Below are positions 6,055-12,520 of a stretch of 12,520 nucleotides of DNA, piece after piece. How positions within the stretch are numbered: position 1 is the stretch's first letter; each line of letters begins with the position of its first letter. Both the position numbers and the translations under genes were made by a program. The notes under the pieces are model-generated. The model searched no databases. It was given only the letters and a program-made list of their open reading frames with translations, and was not told where the DNA came from. This DNA is from Verrucomicrobia bacterium UBA673 (GTDB lineage: Bacteria > Verrucomicrobiota > Verrucomicrobiia > Limisphaerales > UBA1096), in NCBI GenBank assembly GCA_002299785.1, contig DBNL01000151.1:1-12520 (forward strand). Reading direction: 5' to 3'.

Positions 6055-6950
6055 GCGCGTGTCATTTTTTCCAGCTCGCGCAGACGCTGGTTGATCTCTG
6101 ATCGGGTGGTCTTGGTGGTGCGGTTCACGCCGAAGCCTTCGCAGCAGAACGACGCCACCACACTTCCGTACAGAATCGCCTTGCGGATGCTGGCATCGAC
6201 CGGGCCGCCGGTCTTGGCGAGGTAACCGACCATCGCGCCGACGAACGAGTCGCCCGCGCCGGTCGGGTCTTGGACCTTGGCCAAGGGGAACGCCGGCGCG
6301 ACGAACAGGCCCCGGCGCGACGAGAGGATCGAGCCGTGTTCGCCCTTCTTCACGATCACATATTTCGGGCCGAGCTTGTGCAGCTTGGGCAGGGCGGAGA
6401 CTACGTTGTCGTCGTCGGTCAACTGCCGCGCCTCGCTGTCATTGAGAACGAGCATGTCGACGCGCTTGAGCAAACTCAGCAGATCGTTCATCGCGATGTT
6501 CATCCACAAATCCATCGTGTCGGCGACGACGAACTTCGGCTTGTCGAGTTGCTCGATGATCGCCTCCTGAGCGCCGGGCGGGTTGTTGGCCAGCAGGATG
6601 TACTTCGCCTTGCGATGGGCGGCCGGCAATACCGGCGAGTAGCCCTCGACCACGCCCAGTTCCGTGCTTAGCGTGCGCCGGTTGTTCATGTTCACTTCGT
6701 ACTCGCCGGCCCAGTGGAACGTCTTGCCCTCGCGAATCTTCAGCCCCCTGAGGTTCACCTTATGGCGCTCGAGCAGCGAAATATATTTGCGGGGGAAGTC
6801 GGTGCCAACCACGCCGATCAGCTTCGGTGCGACGAAAAAACTGGCCGCAACAGCAGCGTGGCTGCCCGAGCCGCCGAGGAGGCGGGGGTTCTTTTTTTTC
6901 GGCGTGATGATCGAGTCCAGCGCGGTGGATCCAAAGACAAGCAGGCTCAT
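6051..6950 (-). CDS. PfkB-family carbohydrate (or nucleoside) kinase
   Basis: This is a 299-residue ribokinase-superfamily enzyme that transfers phosphate from ATP to a sugar or nucleoside hydroxyl. It shows the N-terminal substrate-binding glycine motif GGSGSHAA (26-33), LNDSEA (169-174), the ATP-side KKGEHG (201-206) and the C-terminal PfkB signature DPTGAGDSF (228-236), in which D234 is the catalytic base. The substrate cannot be read from the sequence; ribose, adenosine-like or fructose-type substrates are all possible. The ATG at 6950 has no Shine-Dalgarno site. The gene lies 33 bases downstream of thiE on the same strand and is probably co-transcribed. Given that neighbour, a role in thiamine precursor salvage is conceivable but unproven. 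Codons 18-20 contain a run of eight A followed by a G/C hairpin (see findings). Confidence 0.92.
   Translation of the reverse strand: MSLLVFGSTALDSIITPKKKNPRLLGGSGSHAAVAASFFVAPKLIGVVGTDFPRKYISLLERHKVNLRGLKIREGKTFHWAGEYEVNMNNRRTLSTELGVVEGYSPVLPAAHRKAKYILLANNPPGAQEAIIEQLDKPKFVVADTMDLWMNIAMNDLLSLLKRVDMLVLNDSEARQLTDDDNVVSALPKLHKLGPKYVIVKKGEHGSILSSRRGLFVAPAFPLAKVQDPTGAGDSFVGAMVGYLAKTGGPVDASIRKAILYGSVVASFCCEGFGVNRTTKTTRSEINQRLRELEKMTRA
6276..6285. repeat. Iterated palindrome CTTGGCCAAG, copy 6
   Basis: A perfect palindrome, extended to 12 bases (CCTTGGCCAAGG, 6275-6286), inside the minus-strand kinase gene. It is read as L-A-K just before the PfkB signature. Confidence 0.8.
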
Positions 6951-6968
6951 TTTTTGAATTGGGTTGAA

Positions 6969-6983
6969 CGGGGAAACGCCCCG
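6969..6983 (-). other. Small hairpin between thiE and the PfkB kinase gene
   Basis: CGGGG (6969-6973) and CCCCG (6979-6983) form a perfect 5-base stem with a 5-base loop in the 33-base spacer between the two minus-strand genes. No U-run follows, so it is unlikely to be an intrinsic terminator. It could stabilise the mRNA or affect translation of the kinase gene. Confidence 0.35.
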
Positions 6984-7634
6984 CTAATGGGCGGCGGAGA
7001 GTAGGCGATCCTTGAATTGGCGACAAGCACCGGCGACATCCGGCGCCCGCAGAATCGCCGATACGACGCACACCCGCCGCGCCCCGGCGGCGAGAATATC
7101 GTCGAGATTGTCGAGGTTAATCCCGCCGATTGCGAACCAGGGCCGATCGATGTTGGTGGCGGCCCAGCGGACGTAGTTAAGAGTCACCGGCGGGCGGCCC
7201 GGCTTGGTCGGGGTGGCGAAAACCGGGCCGATTGCGACGTAGTCCGCCCCGGCTTCGCACGCACGCTCGGCCTGTTCGGGTGCGTGGGAGCTGAGGCCAA
7301 GCTCGAGCGCTCCGCCGCTTGTTTTCACCTCGGCGACGTGCCGGTGCCCGGCGTCAAAAAAATCCTCCTGACCAAGGTGCGCCGTCGGTGCGCCGACCTC
7401 GGCGGCAATCTTCGGATGATCATTGATGACCAGCCGCACCCCAGCCTCAGCTGCGATTGGAACCAGGCGTTTGGCTAATTGGGCGATGTCATCGACCGGC
7501 CAATCCTTGGCGCGAAGCTGTACGAGATCTGTCCCGCCGTCGCAGAGTTGGCGGCACAGCTCGGCCGGATCGCGGCCATCCAGATAGGCCGAGTCCACAA
7601 AGCCGTAGAGCAAACATTGGTCTAGCGGTTTCAT
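6984..7634 (-). CDS. thiE: Thiamine phosphate synthase
   Basis: ThiE joins hydroxymethylpyrimidine diphosphate and thiazole phosphate to give thiamine phosphate and pyrophosphate. The 216-residue TIM-barrel protein has the family's sequence marks: LVQLRAKD (37-44), VINDHP (69-74) with the Mg-binding D72, AHLGQED (86-92), GLSSHAPEQ (113-121), YVAIGPVFATPTK (132-144) and WFAIGGI (166-172). The length is typical. An in-frame TTG at 7643 would add three residues; ATG 7634 is preferred. There is no Shine-Dalgarno site and no TPP riboswitch in the 97 bases before the tRNA, although thi genes often have one. An inverted repeat lies just upstream of the start codon. The kinase gene follows in the same direction. 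Confidence 0.94.
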   Translation of the reverse strand: MKPLDQCLLYGFVDSAYLDGRDPAELCRQLCDGGTDLVQLRAKDWPVDDIAQLAKRLVPIAAEAGVRLVINDHPKIAAEVGAPTAHLGQEDFFDAGHRHVAEVKTSGGALELGLSSHAPEQAERACEAGADYVAIGPVFATPTKPGRPPVTLNYVRWAATNIDRPWFAIGGINLDNLDDILAAGARRVCVVSAILRAPDVAGACRQFKDRLLSAAH

Positions 7635-7639
7635 CGGAG

Positions 7640-7660
7640 CCAAGCGTGCCAGCAGCTTGG
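7640..7660 (-). other. Inverted repeat in the thiE leader
   Basis: CCAAGC (7640-7645) and GCTTGG (7655-7660) form a 6-base stem with a 9-base loop, ending 5 bases before the thiE ATG on the minus strand. The arms are the two halves of the iterated palindrome found elsewhere in the window, here split by a spacer. In the mRNA it could fold over the region where a ribosome would bind. Confidence 0.4.
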
Positions 7661-7690
7661 TCAGGCTTCAAGACGGCAGGCATTTCGGGA

Positions 7691-7719
7691 TTGCGGTGAT
7701 GGTGCGATTGGCTTATACA
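7691..7719 (+). promoter_or_regulatory. Sigma70-like promoter of the tRNA-Pro gene
   Basis: TTGCGG (7691-7696) and TATACA (7714-7719) are separated by exactly 17 bases. Transcription would start about 6 bases before the tRNA, at about 7726. Position and spacing make this the most convincing promoter in the window. The downstream DUF1549 gene may also be reached from it. Confidence 0.6.
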
Positions 7720-7731
7720 AATCCCTCCGGT

Positions 7732-7808
7732 CGGAGCGTAGCTCAGCTTGGTAGAGTGCCAGTTTTGGGAACTGGATGTCGCAGGTTCGAATCCTGTCGC
7801 TCCGACCA
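7732..7808 (+). tRNA. tRNA-Pro (anticodon UGG)
   Basis: A complete 77-base cloverleaf is visible. The acceptor stem is CGGAGCG (7732-7738) with CGCTCCG (7798-7804). The D-arm stem is 7741-7744 with 7754-7757. The anticodon stem is CCAGT (7759-7763) with ACTGG (7771-7775), around the loop TTTGGGA, with anticodon TGG at 7766-7768. The variable loop has 5 bases. The T arm has the loop TTCGAAT. An A discriminator is followed by an encoded CCA at 7806-7808. The C1-G72 pair is typical of bacterial tRNA-Pro. UGG can read all four proline codons if the first anticodon base is suitably modified. Confidence 0.97.
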
Positions 7809-7920
7809 TTTTTTCTATCCCTCTTAAATCCCCTCTCTTTTGGGCTATAAACCGATTGACTCGGAAAGTCGGCGGTGGCGATTATCTTCCCTTGAGTCAC
7901 TCAGTAGTTTGCCCACAAAG

Positions 7921-10614
7921 ATGAATATTTTCCGTAGCCCCATGAAATTAACCTGCCTCCGTGGATATGTCAGGCTGGGTTGTGTCATGTTATTGTTTGG
8001 AAATGTTTTGATGCTTTCTGCGGCGAACACCGGGACGTGGTGGGCTTTACAGCCGTTGAAAAGGCCCGCAATCCCACAAGAAGCATCAAAATTTACCGGT
8101 TGGGCATCTAATCCGATTGATCGGTTCATTGCCGTAAAATATCTGCAGCATGGGTTTGCACCGTCTCTCCCAGCCGGTCGGGTCTCGCTGATTAGGCGCG
8201 CGTCGTATGACCTGACCGGCCTACCACCTAGCCCGAGGGAGGTGGATGCTTTTGTAAATAATGACTCCCCAGTCGCGTATGCAAATCTCATTGAGCGCCT
8301 GCTCGGTAGTCCCCACTACGGGGAACGATGGGCCCGGCACTGGATGGATGTCGTTCACTACGCCGAGACCCATGGACACGATGAGGATGCCATCCGTGAA
8401 AACGCGTGGCCTTATCGTGATTACCTGATTGAGTCGTTTAACTCGGATAAGCCATACGCTCAATTCGTTCGTGAGCAGGTGGCCGGCGATGTCCTTTTTC
8501 CGGATCAACCGTCGTCGGTTCGAGCCATCGGGATGTTGGCGACTGGGCCGTGGGATGAAAGTTCGCAGATGGGAATCTCCGACGGCACGATTGACAAGAA
8601 GATCGCGCAGTACCTGGACCGCGATGACATGATCGCGACCGTGATGTCCACCTTCGTCAGCACCACAGTTCACTGTGCCCGTTGTCATGATCACAAGTTT
8701 GATCCTGTATCCACGGAGGATTACTACTCGTTGCAGGCGGTTTTTTCCGGCGTGGATAAAGTGGATCGACCTTTTGATTCAAACGGGCAGACGGCCAAGC
8801 TGCGCAGGCGGTTGCTTGAGGTGAAAGCACAACTCGACCGAGGCGAATTGCCACATCCGTTGCCCGACTATTCATTGTCAGCCCATCGCGAAGAGCAATT
8901 GCGGCTTGGTCAAGGCGGGTGGGTGGTCTTGTACGGAGCGAAGGTTCAATCGACCGACGGTGTGACGTTCGAGGCCAAGCCGGACGGTTCTTTTCTAGCG
9001 CAAGGTCAAGCGCCGGAGCGCGACACGGCCACATTCACTGCCGCGCTGCCGATGGACGGAGTGACCGCCGTTCAACTCGATGTGCTGGCTGATGAGTCAC
9101 TGCCAAAAGACGGACCCGGTCGTGCGCCAAACGGTAATCTGCATTTGTCCGAAATCGTGGTGAAGGTGTCTGGCCGGCCAGTGAAGATTTCACAAGCTAA
9201 GGCAGATTTTAATCAAGCGAGTTGGGTGGTCGAAAATGCGATTGACGGTGATCCAAAGACGGCTTGGGGGATTCATCCCGAGGAATCCAAGCCACACCGT
9301 GCTATGTTTGTTTTTAATAAGCCGTTGACAGCGCTGAAGGGGGAGACGATGGAGATCGAGTTACGCCAGCTTCACGGCGGAAGTCATCTGATCGGCCGCC
9401 CAAGATTGTCGGTGACCAACGTAGCCAAGCCGGCCCTGATCGAGATTCTGCCGCCGGCTGTTGGCCAAGCGCTGGCGATCGAACCGACCAAGCGTACCAA
9501 CGAGCAGATCAAGGTTTTGGCACTTTATTTTTCCAGGGAAGCGAACGCCAAGGAAGTGGCCGCACTTGGAGAGCGGCCAAAAGTGTACGCCGTCGCCAGC
9601 GATTTTTCAGCGTTGGGCAACTTCAAGCCAGCTGGAAAGCCAAGGGATGTTCACGTCTTGCAACGCGGTAGCGTTCATTCACCCGGCGAAAAGGCGGTTC
9701 CTGGTGCGTTGGGGTGCGTTGACGCATTGAAAAGTCGTTTCGCCATTACCAGATCCGATGGCGAAGGGCAGCGTCGGGCAGCGCTGGCCAACTGGCTGGC
9801 GGATGAACGAAACGTCCTCACTTGGAGATCGATTGTGAATCGCGTTTGGCATTATCACTTTGGTCGCGGACTAGTCGGCACTCCCAACGACTTCGGTCGC
9901 ATGGGAGATCGACCATCACATCCTGAGTTGTTGGATTGGCTGGCATTCGAATTTCGCGCAGGGGGCGGTTCGCTGAAGTGGCTGCATTACACCATCATGA
10001 CCAGCTCGGTTTATCAGCAGAACTCCGCGCATAATGCGGAGTACACACGCCGAGACTCGGAAAACCGTTGGCTCTGGCGGGTGAATAGGACGAGGCTCGA
10101 CGCGGAATCATACCGTGATTCGTTGCTGCAGTTGGCTGGGAATGCGGATCTGAAAATGGGTGGCCCATCCGCTCGTCACTTCAACATGAGCAAGGGGGTG
10201 CACGTGACGCCGAACCTTGACTACGACCTGTTTGACCCTGATTCACCAGCGAACTTTCGGCGAAGTGTGTATCGGTTTGTCTTTCGCACCGTGCCTGATC
10301 CACTGATGCAGTTGATGGATTGTCCGGACGCCTCGCAGCATGCCCCCAAGAGGGAGTCGTCCGTTACAGCACTGCAGGCCCTGGCGATGTTGAATAACCG
10401 TTTTCTGGTCCGCCAAAGCGAGCGTCTGGCCAAGCGGTTGCGGTACGAGTCGTCGTCTCTTTCGACGCAGGTGCGTGAGCTTTTTGAATTGGCATACCAT
10501 CGGGATCCGGAGCCGGAGGAAGGCCGCTTGGTTTTGGCCTTGGCCCGCGAACACGGCTTGGCCAACGCCTGCCGGGTCATCCTGAATAGCAGCGAGTTTA
10601 TTTTTTTGAATTAA
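7921..10614 (+). CDS. Exported DUF1549/DUF1553 protein (planctomycete-type cytochrome-like) with one CxxCH motif
   Basis: This large exported protein has 897 residues from ATG 7921; ATG 7942 gives 890, starting directly at the signal peptide MKLTCLRG. A hydrophobic core and an SA-A cut site follow by about residue 34. The DUF1549 domain (PSCyt2) spans about residues 45-290 and contains the family's heme-type motif HCARCHDHKFDPV, with C252, C255 and H256. A middle region (about 335-530) resembles the discoidin- or lectin-like insert common in this family (LPKDGPGRAPNGNLHLSE, then AIDGDPKTAWG). The C-terminal DUF1553 domain (PSD1) runs from about 620 to the end. The separate N-terminal PSCyt1 cytochrome domain seen in many relatives is absent. 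Such proteins are abundant in Planctomycetes and Verrucomicrobia, usually beside DUF1501 proteins as here; their function is unknown. The frame is open to a TTG at 7840, which would put a non-signal stretch in front. Confidence 0.9.
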   Translation: MNIFRSPMKLTCLRGYVRLGCVMLLFGNVLMLSAANTGTWWALQPLKRPAIPQEASKFTGWASNPIDRFIAVKYLQHGFAPSLPAGRVSLIRRASYDLTGLPPSPREVDAFVNNDSPVAYANLIERLLGSPHYGERWARHWMDVVHYAETHGHDEDAIRENAWPYRDYLIESFNSDKPYAQFVREQVAGDVLFPDQPSSVRAIGMLATGPWDESSQMGISDGTIDKKIAQYLDRDDMIATVMSTFVSTTVHCARCHDHKFDPVSTEDYYSLQAVFSGVDKVDRPFDSNGQTAKLRRRLLEVKAQLDRGELPHPLPDYSLSAHREEQLRLGQGGWVVLYGAKVQSTDGVTFEAKPDGSFLAQGQAPERDTATFTAALPMDGVTAVQLDVLADESLPKDGPGRAPNGNLHLSEIVVKVSGRPVKISQAKADFNQASWVVENAIDGDPKTAWGIHPEESKPHRAMFVFNKPLTALKGETMEIELRQLHGGSHLIGRPRLSVTNVAKPALIEILPPAVGQALAIEPTKRTNEQIKVLALYFSREANAKEVAALGERPKVYAVASDFSALGNFKPAGKPRDVHVLQRGSVHSPGEKAVPGALGCVDALKSRFAITRSDGEGQRRAALANWLADERNVLTWRSIVNRVWHYHFGRGLVGTPNDFGRMGDRPSHPELLDWLAFEFRAGGGSLKWLHYTIMTSSVYQQNSAHNAEYTRRDSENRWLWRVNRTRLDAESYRDSLLQLAGNADLKMGGPSARHFNMSKGVHVTPNLDYDLFDPDSPANFRRSVYRFVFRTVPDPLMQLMDCPDASQHAPKRESSVTALQALAMLNNRFLVRQSERLAKRLRYESSSLSTQVRELFELAYHRDPEPEEGRLVLALAREHGLANACRVILNSSEFIFLN

Positions 10615-10615
10615 A

Positions 10616-12019
10616 GTGGATTGCGGGATTTCCAGGCGGCAGTTTTTGCAGGCGGCAGGCGGCGGTTTCGGTGGCCTGGCGCTTGGCCAAATCCTAGGCA
10701 CCGGCTCGGCGCTTGGCTCGACCTTGAATCACGTTCCTAAGGCCAAGCGGGTGATTCAGTTGTTCATGAACGGCGGAGTCAGCCAGATGGACACTTTCGA
10801 CCACAAGCCGGAGCTGGCTGCCTTGGACGGGCAAAAGTTTGACCCGGGCGATGGCCGTCTGGTCGAGTCGGTGACCAACTCTCCAGGATTCAAGGTGCTT
10901 AAGAGTCCGTTCGCGTTTCGCCGGCATGGCGAGTGCGGCCGCTGGGTCAGCGAGGTGCTGCCCCACATGGCAACAGTGGTGGACGACTTGGCATTCCTCA
11001 TGTCGATGAACTCGCCGACGAACGTGCATGGTCTGGGCAGCTACATGCAGACAACCGGATTCACGCTACCGGGCTTTCCATGCATGGGGGCTTGGATTAG
11101 TTATGCGCTTGGCCGGATCAACCAGAACCTTCCGGAGTTCATCGTGCTGCCGGACCCGAAGGGGTTGCCCTACAATAATCTCGGCAATTTCACCTCCGGT
11201 TTTTTGCCGGCGCGGCATCAGGGGACGGTTATCAATGCCTCCAATTCGAGACCGGTGCGTTATCTTTTCCCCCCGGACGAAGCGAAGCATATCAACGCTG
11301 CCAGCGAGGTGGCTAGCCGGGAAGTGCTCGGGTTTCTGAACCGGAAGCACGCTAACCAAATGCCGGGCGACTCACGGCTCGAAGCCAGAATCCAAAGTCT
11401 CGAAATGGCCGCCCGCATGCAACTCAGTGTGCCGGACCTGTTCGACATGAAAGGCGAAAGCCAAGCGGTGCGAAAGCTTTACGGAATGGATGAGGATAAC
11501 ACGAAGGATTTTGCCAAGCGCTGCATCCTTGGTCGCCGCATGCTGGAGAGGGGGGTGCGCTTTGTCCAAATTTGGAGTGGAGCGGGTGGGCCCAGCAAAA
11601 ACTGGGACAACCATGCCAACATCCACACCGAACTGCCGTATATGACCGGACAGGTCGACAAGCCAATTACCGGTCTAATCAAGGACTTGAAGGCGCGAGG
11701 CATGCTTGAAGACACCCTGGTCATTTGGACCACCGAGTTCGGCCGTATGCCGTTCAGCCAGGGGCAGGCCGGTCGGGATCACAATGGGGGGACGTTCGTC
11801 ACTTGGTTTGCCGGTGGTGGGGTGAAGGGGGGAACGACTTACGGCCAGAGTGACGAATGGGCTTGGAAAAGCGAAACTGGCACAACCAGCCATGACATGC
11901 ACTCCATCATCCTGCATCTGCTGGGTGTGGATCACGAAAAGCTTACCGTCCGGCACAACGGCATAGATCGGCGCCTGACCGATGTTCACGGACACATCAT
12001 TCGCGATATACTGGCGTGA
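10616..12019 (+). CDS. DUF1501 protein with a Tat-like signal (alkaline-phosphatase-fold family)
   Basis: This is a 467-residue exported protein. DUF1501 proteins are distantly related to sulfatases and alkaline phosphatases and co-occur with DUF1549/DUF1553 proteins; their substrates are unknown. The N-terminus SRRQFLQAAGGGFGGLALG has the twin-arginine pattern, so Tat export of a folded protein is likely. Characteristic stretches include RVIQLFMNGGVSQMDTFDHK near 43-62, TTEFGRMPF near 375-383, GRDHNGG near 389-395 and SHDMHSIILHLLG near 423-435. The Asp and His residues in these are candidate metal ligands. The start is a GTG only one base after the TAA of the preceding gene, with no Shine-Dalgarno site, which points to translation by reinitiation and a fixed stoichiometry. 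The 148 bases after the stop hold no obvious terminator. Confidence 0.92.
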   Translation: MDCGISRRQFLQAAGGGFGGLALGQILGTGSALGSTLNHVPKAKRVIQLFMNGGVSQMDTFDHKPELAALDGQKFDPGDGRLVESVTNSPGFKVLKSPFAFRRHGECGRWVSEVLPHMATVVDDLAFLMSMNSPTNVHGLGSYMQTTGFTLPGFPCMGAWISYALGRINQNLPEFIVLPDPKGLPYNNLGNFTSGFLPARHQGTVINASNSRPVRYLFPPDEAKHINAASEVASREVLGFLNRKHANQMPGDSRLEARIQSLEMAARMQLSVPDLFDMKGESQAVRKLYGMDEDNTKDFAKRCILGRRMLERGVRFVQIWSGAGGPSKNWDNHANIHTELPYMTGQVDKPITGLIKDLKARGMLEDTLVIWTTEFGRMPFSQGQAGRDHNGGTFVTWFAGGGVKGGTTYGQSDEWAWKSETGTTSHDMHSIILHLLGVDHEKLTVRHNGIDRRLTDVHGHIIRDILA

Positions 12020-12133
12020 CCCAGTGTAGGCGAATGGCGAATGCCAACGTACTTCTTCGCTTGTCCAAACTTGGCTCGATATGGTTTGGGAGCCGGGGTA
12101 GATTGAGGTCTTGAACTTGATAAACCAGTTGCG

Positions 12134-12143
12134 CTTGGCCAAG
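12134..12143. repeat. Iterated palindrome CTTGGCCAAG, copy 7
   Basis: A perfect palindrome, extended to 14 bases (CGCTTGGCCAAGCG, 12132-12145), in the gap before the last, secreted-protein gene. Confidence 0.8.
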
Positions 12144-12167
12144 CGGAATCGGTTTGTGACGAGTAAA

Positions 12168-12520
12168 ATGAAAAGATTGACAGGCTTATTTGTCGCTTGG
12201 CTTGCCGCTGGTCTCTTGAGCGGTTCCGCGGTTGCCGGGCCTGAGATTGTCAGGATTGCCATCAAGGATGGCGTGGTGGAGCTTTCGGTTCAGCTTGACC
12301 GCGCATTTGATTGGCAGGGCATCAAGTTTATCTCCATAAAATCGTTCGCGAATGATCCGCCTTGGTTTCCGCCGACACACCACGAACTGACGTTTGGGAA
12401 GAACGGCATCTGTGAGTGGTTCCAGTGGGACTACATTGAGATTGGAAAATACAAAGTCACCGGAGATTTCACGGTGGAGGGAAAAGTTGGAGGCGAAAAC
12501 ATCGTCGGCAATTTTGATCT
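12168..12520 (+). CDS. Unrecognised secreted protein (5' part only, runs off the window)
   Basis: An ATG at 12168 opens a frame without stop to the window end (117 codons). The first 23 residues form a clear Sec signal peptide: MKRL, a hydrophobic core, and a probable AVA cut site before GPEI. The mature part seen so far is rich in aromatic residues (for example FDWQGIKF, PPWFPP, EWFQWDYIEIG) and alternates hydrophobic and polar residues, suggesting a beta-sandwich fold. I do not recognise the family. The last visible portion, KYKVTGDFTVEGKVGGENIVGNFD, looks like tandem beta strands. The gene follows the DUF1501 gene on the same strand after 148 bases and may belong to the same locus. A weak GACGAG lies upstream of the start, and a palindrome copy ends 22 bases before it. 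Confidence 0.7.
   Translation, partial: MKRLTGLFVAWLAAGLLSGSAVAGPEIVRIAIKDGVVELSVQLDRAFDWQGIKFISIKSFANDPPWFPPTHHELTFGKNGICEWFQWDYIEIGKYKVTGDFTVEGKVGGENIVGNFD

Noticed and set aside
7635..7731. TPP riboswitch upstream of thiE
   Set aside because: The 97-base gap is mostly taken by the tRNA promoter on the other strand and lacks the conserved CTGAGA and thi-box core words.
7732..7808. tRNA-Pro as an integration site for a genomic island carrying the DUF1549/DUF1501 genes
   Set aside because: I found no integrase and no direct repeat of the tRNA 3' end in the window; the tRNA has its own promoter and an intact CCA end.
12065..12089. Intrinsic terminator after the DUF1501 gene (CCAAAC ... GTTTGG)
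   Set aside because: The stem is only 6 bases with a 13-base loop and no U-run follows, so it does not meet the usual pattern.
1..12520. CRISPR array, insertion sequence or other mobile element
   Set aside because: No regularly spaced direct repeats, no transposase or integrase reading frame and no terminal inverted repeats with target duplications were seen.

Overview
The window looks like chromosomal DNA from an uncultured member of the Verrucomicrobiota (PVC group). I infer this from three things. There is a paired gene set of the kind called Planctomycete cytochrome (DUF1549/DUF1553) plus DUF1501. There is an exosortase with a separate EpsI-type partner. Recognisable Shine-Dalgarno sites are almost absent. 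The DNA is GC-rich. No transposase, integrase, phage gene or CRISPR array is visible.

Layout, left to right. At 1-106 there may be the tail of an upstream gene. A metal-dependent M19 dipeptidase (79-1161) is followed by an exosortase (1216-2205) and, overlapping it by 8 bases, an EpsI-family partner (2198-2941). On the minus strand and convergent with these is a short form of the excinuclease subunit UvrC (4431-2938). Divergent from uvrC is coaX, type III pantothenate kinase (about 4529-5305). After it comes a protein-like stretch without a start codon (5306-5503), then a PrxQ/BCP-type peroxiredoxin (5581-6054). On the minus strand, thiE (7634-6984) and a PfkB-family sugar or nucleoside kinase (6950-6051) form a probable two-gene operon. 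A tRNA-Pro(UGG) with a good sigma70-like promoter lies at 7732-7808. The last part is a tightly coupled pair of exported proteins, DUF1549/DUF1553 (7921-10614) and DUF1501 (10616-12019), and then the start of an unrecognised secreted protein (12168 to the window edge).

How the genes fit together. The exosortase and EpsI proteins probably sort PEP-CTERM-type exported proteins, none of which is encoded here. The DUF1549/1553-DUF1501 pair probably works outside the cytoplasm on an unknown substrate, perhaps polysaccharide breakdown. The middle genes (uvrC, coaX, peroxiredoxin, kinase, thiE, tRNA) are housekeeping functions with little obvious common purpose.

The most unusual signal is not a gene. 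A perfect 10-base palindrome, CTTGGCCAAG, occurs seven times in 12.5 kb, where chance would give about 0.01-0.02. It occurs in both coding and non-coding DNA and in more than one reading frame. Its extended half-site CCAAGCG/CGCTTGG occurs about 27 times, where about 2-3 are expected. This resembles a highly iterated palindrome such as cyanobacterial HIP1 and may be a genome-wide element of this lineage. All counts were made by eye.
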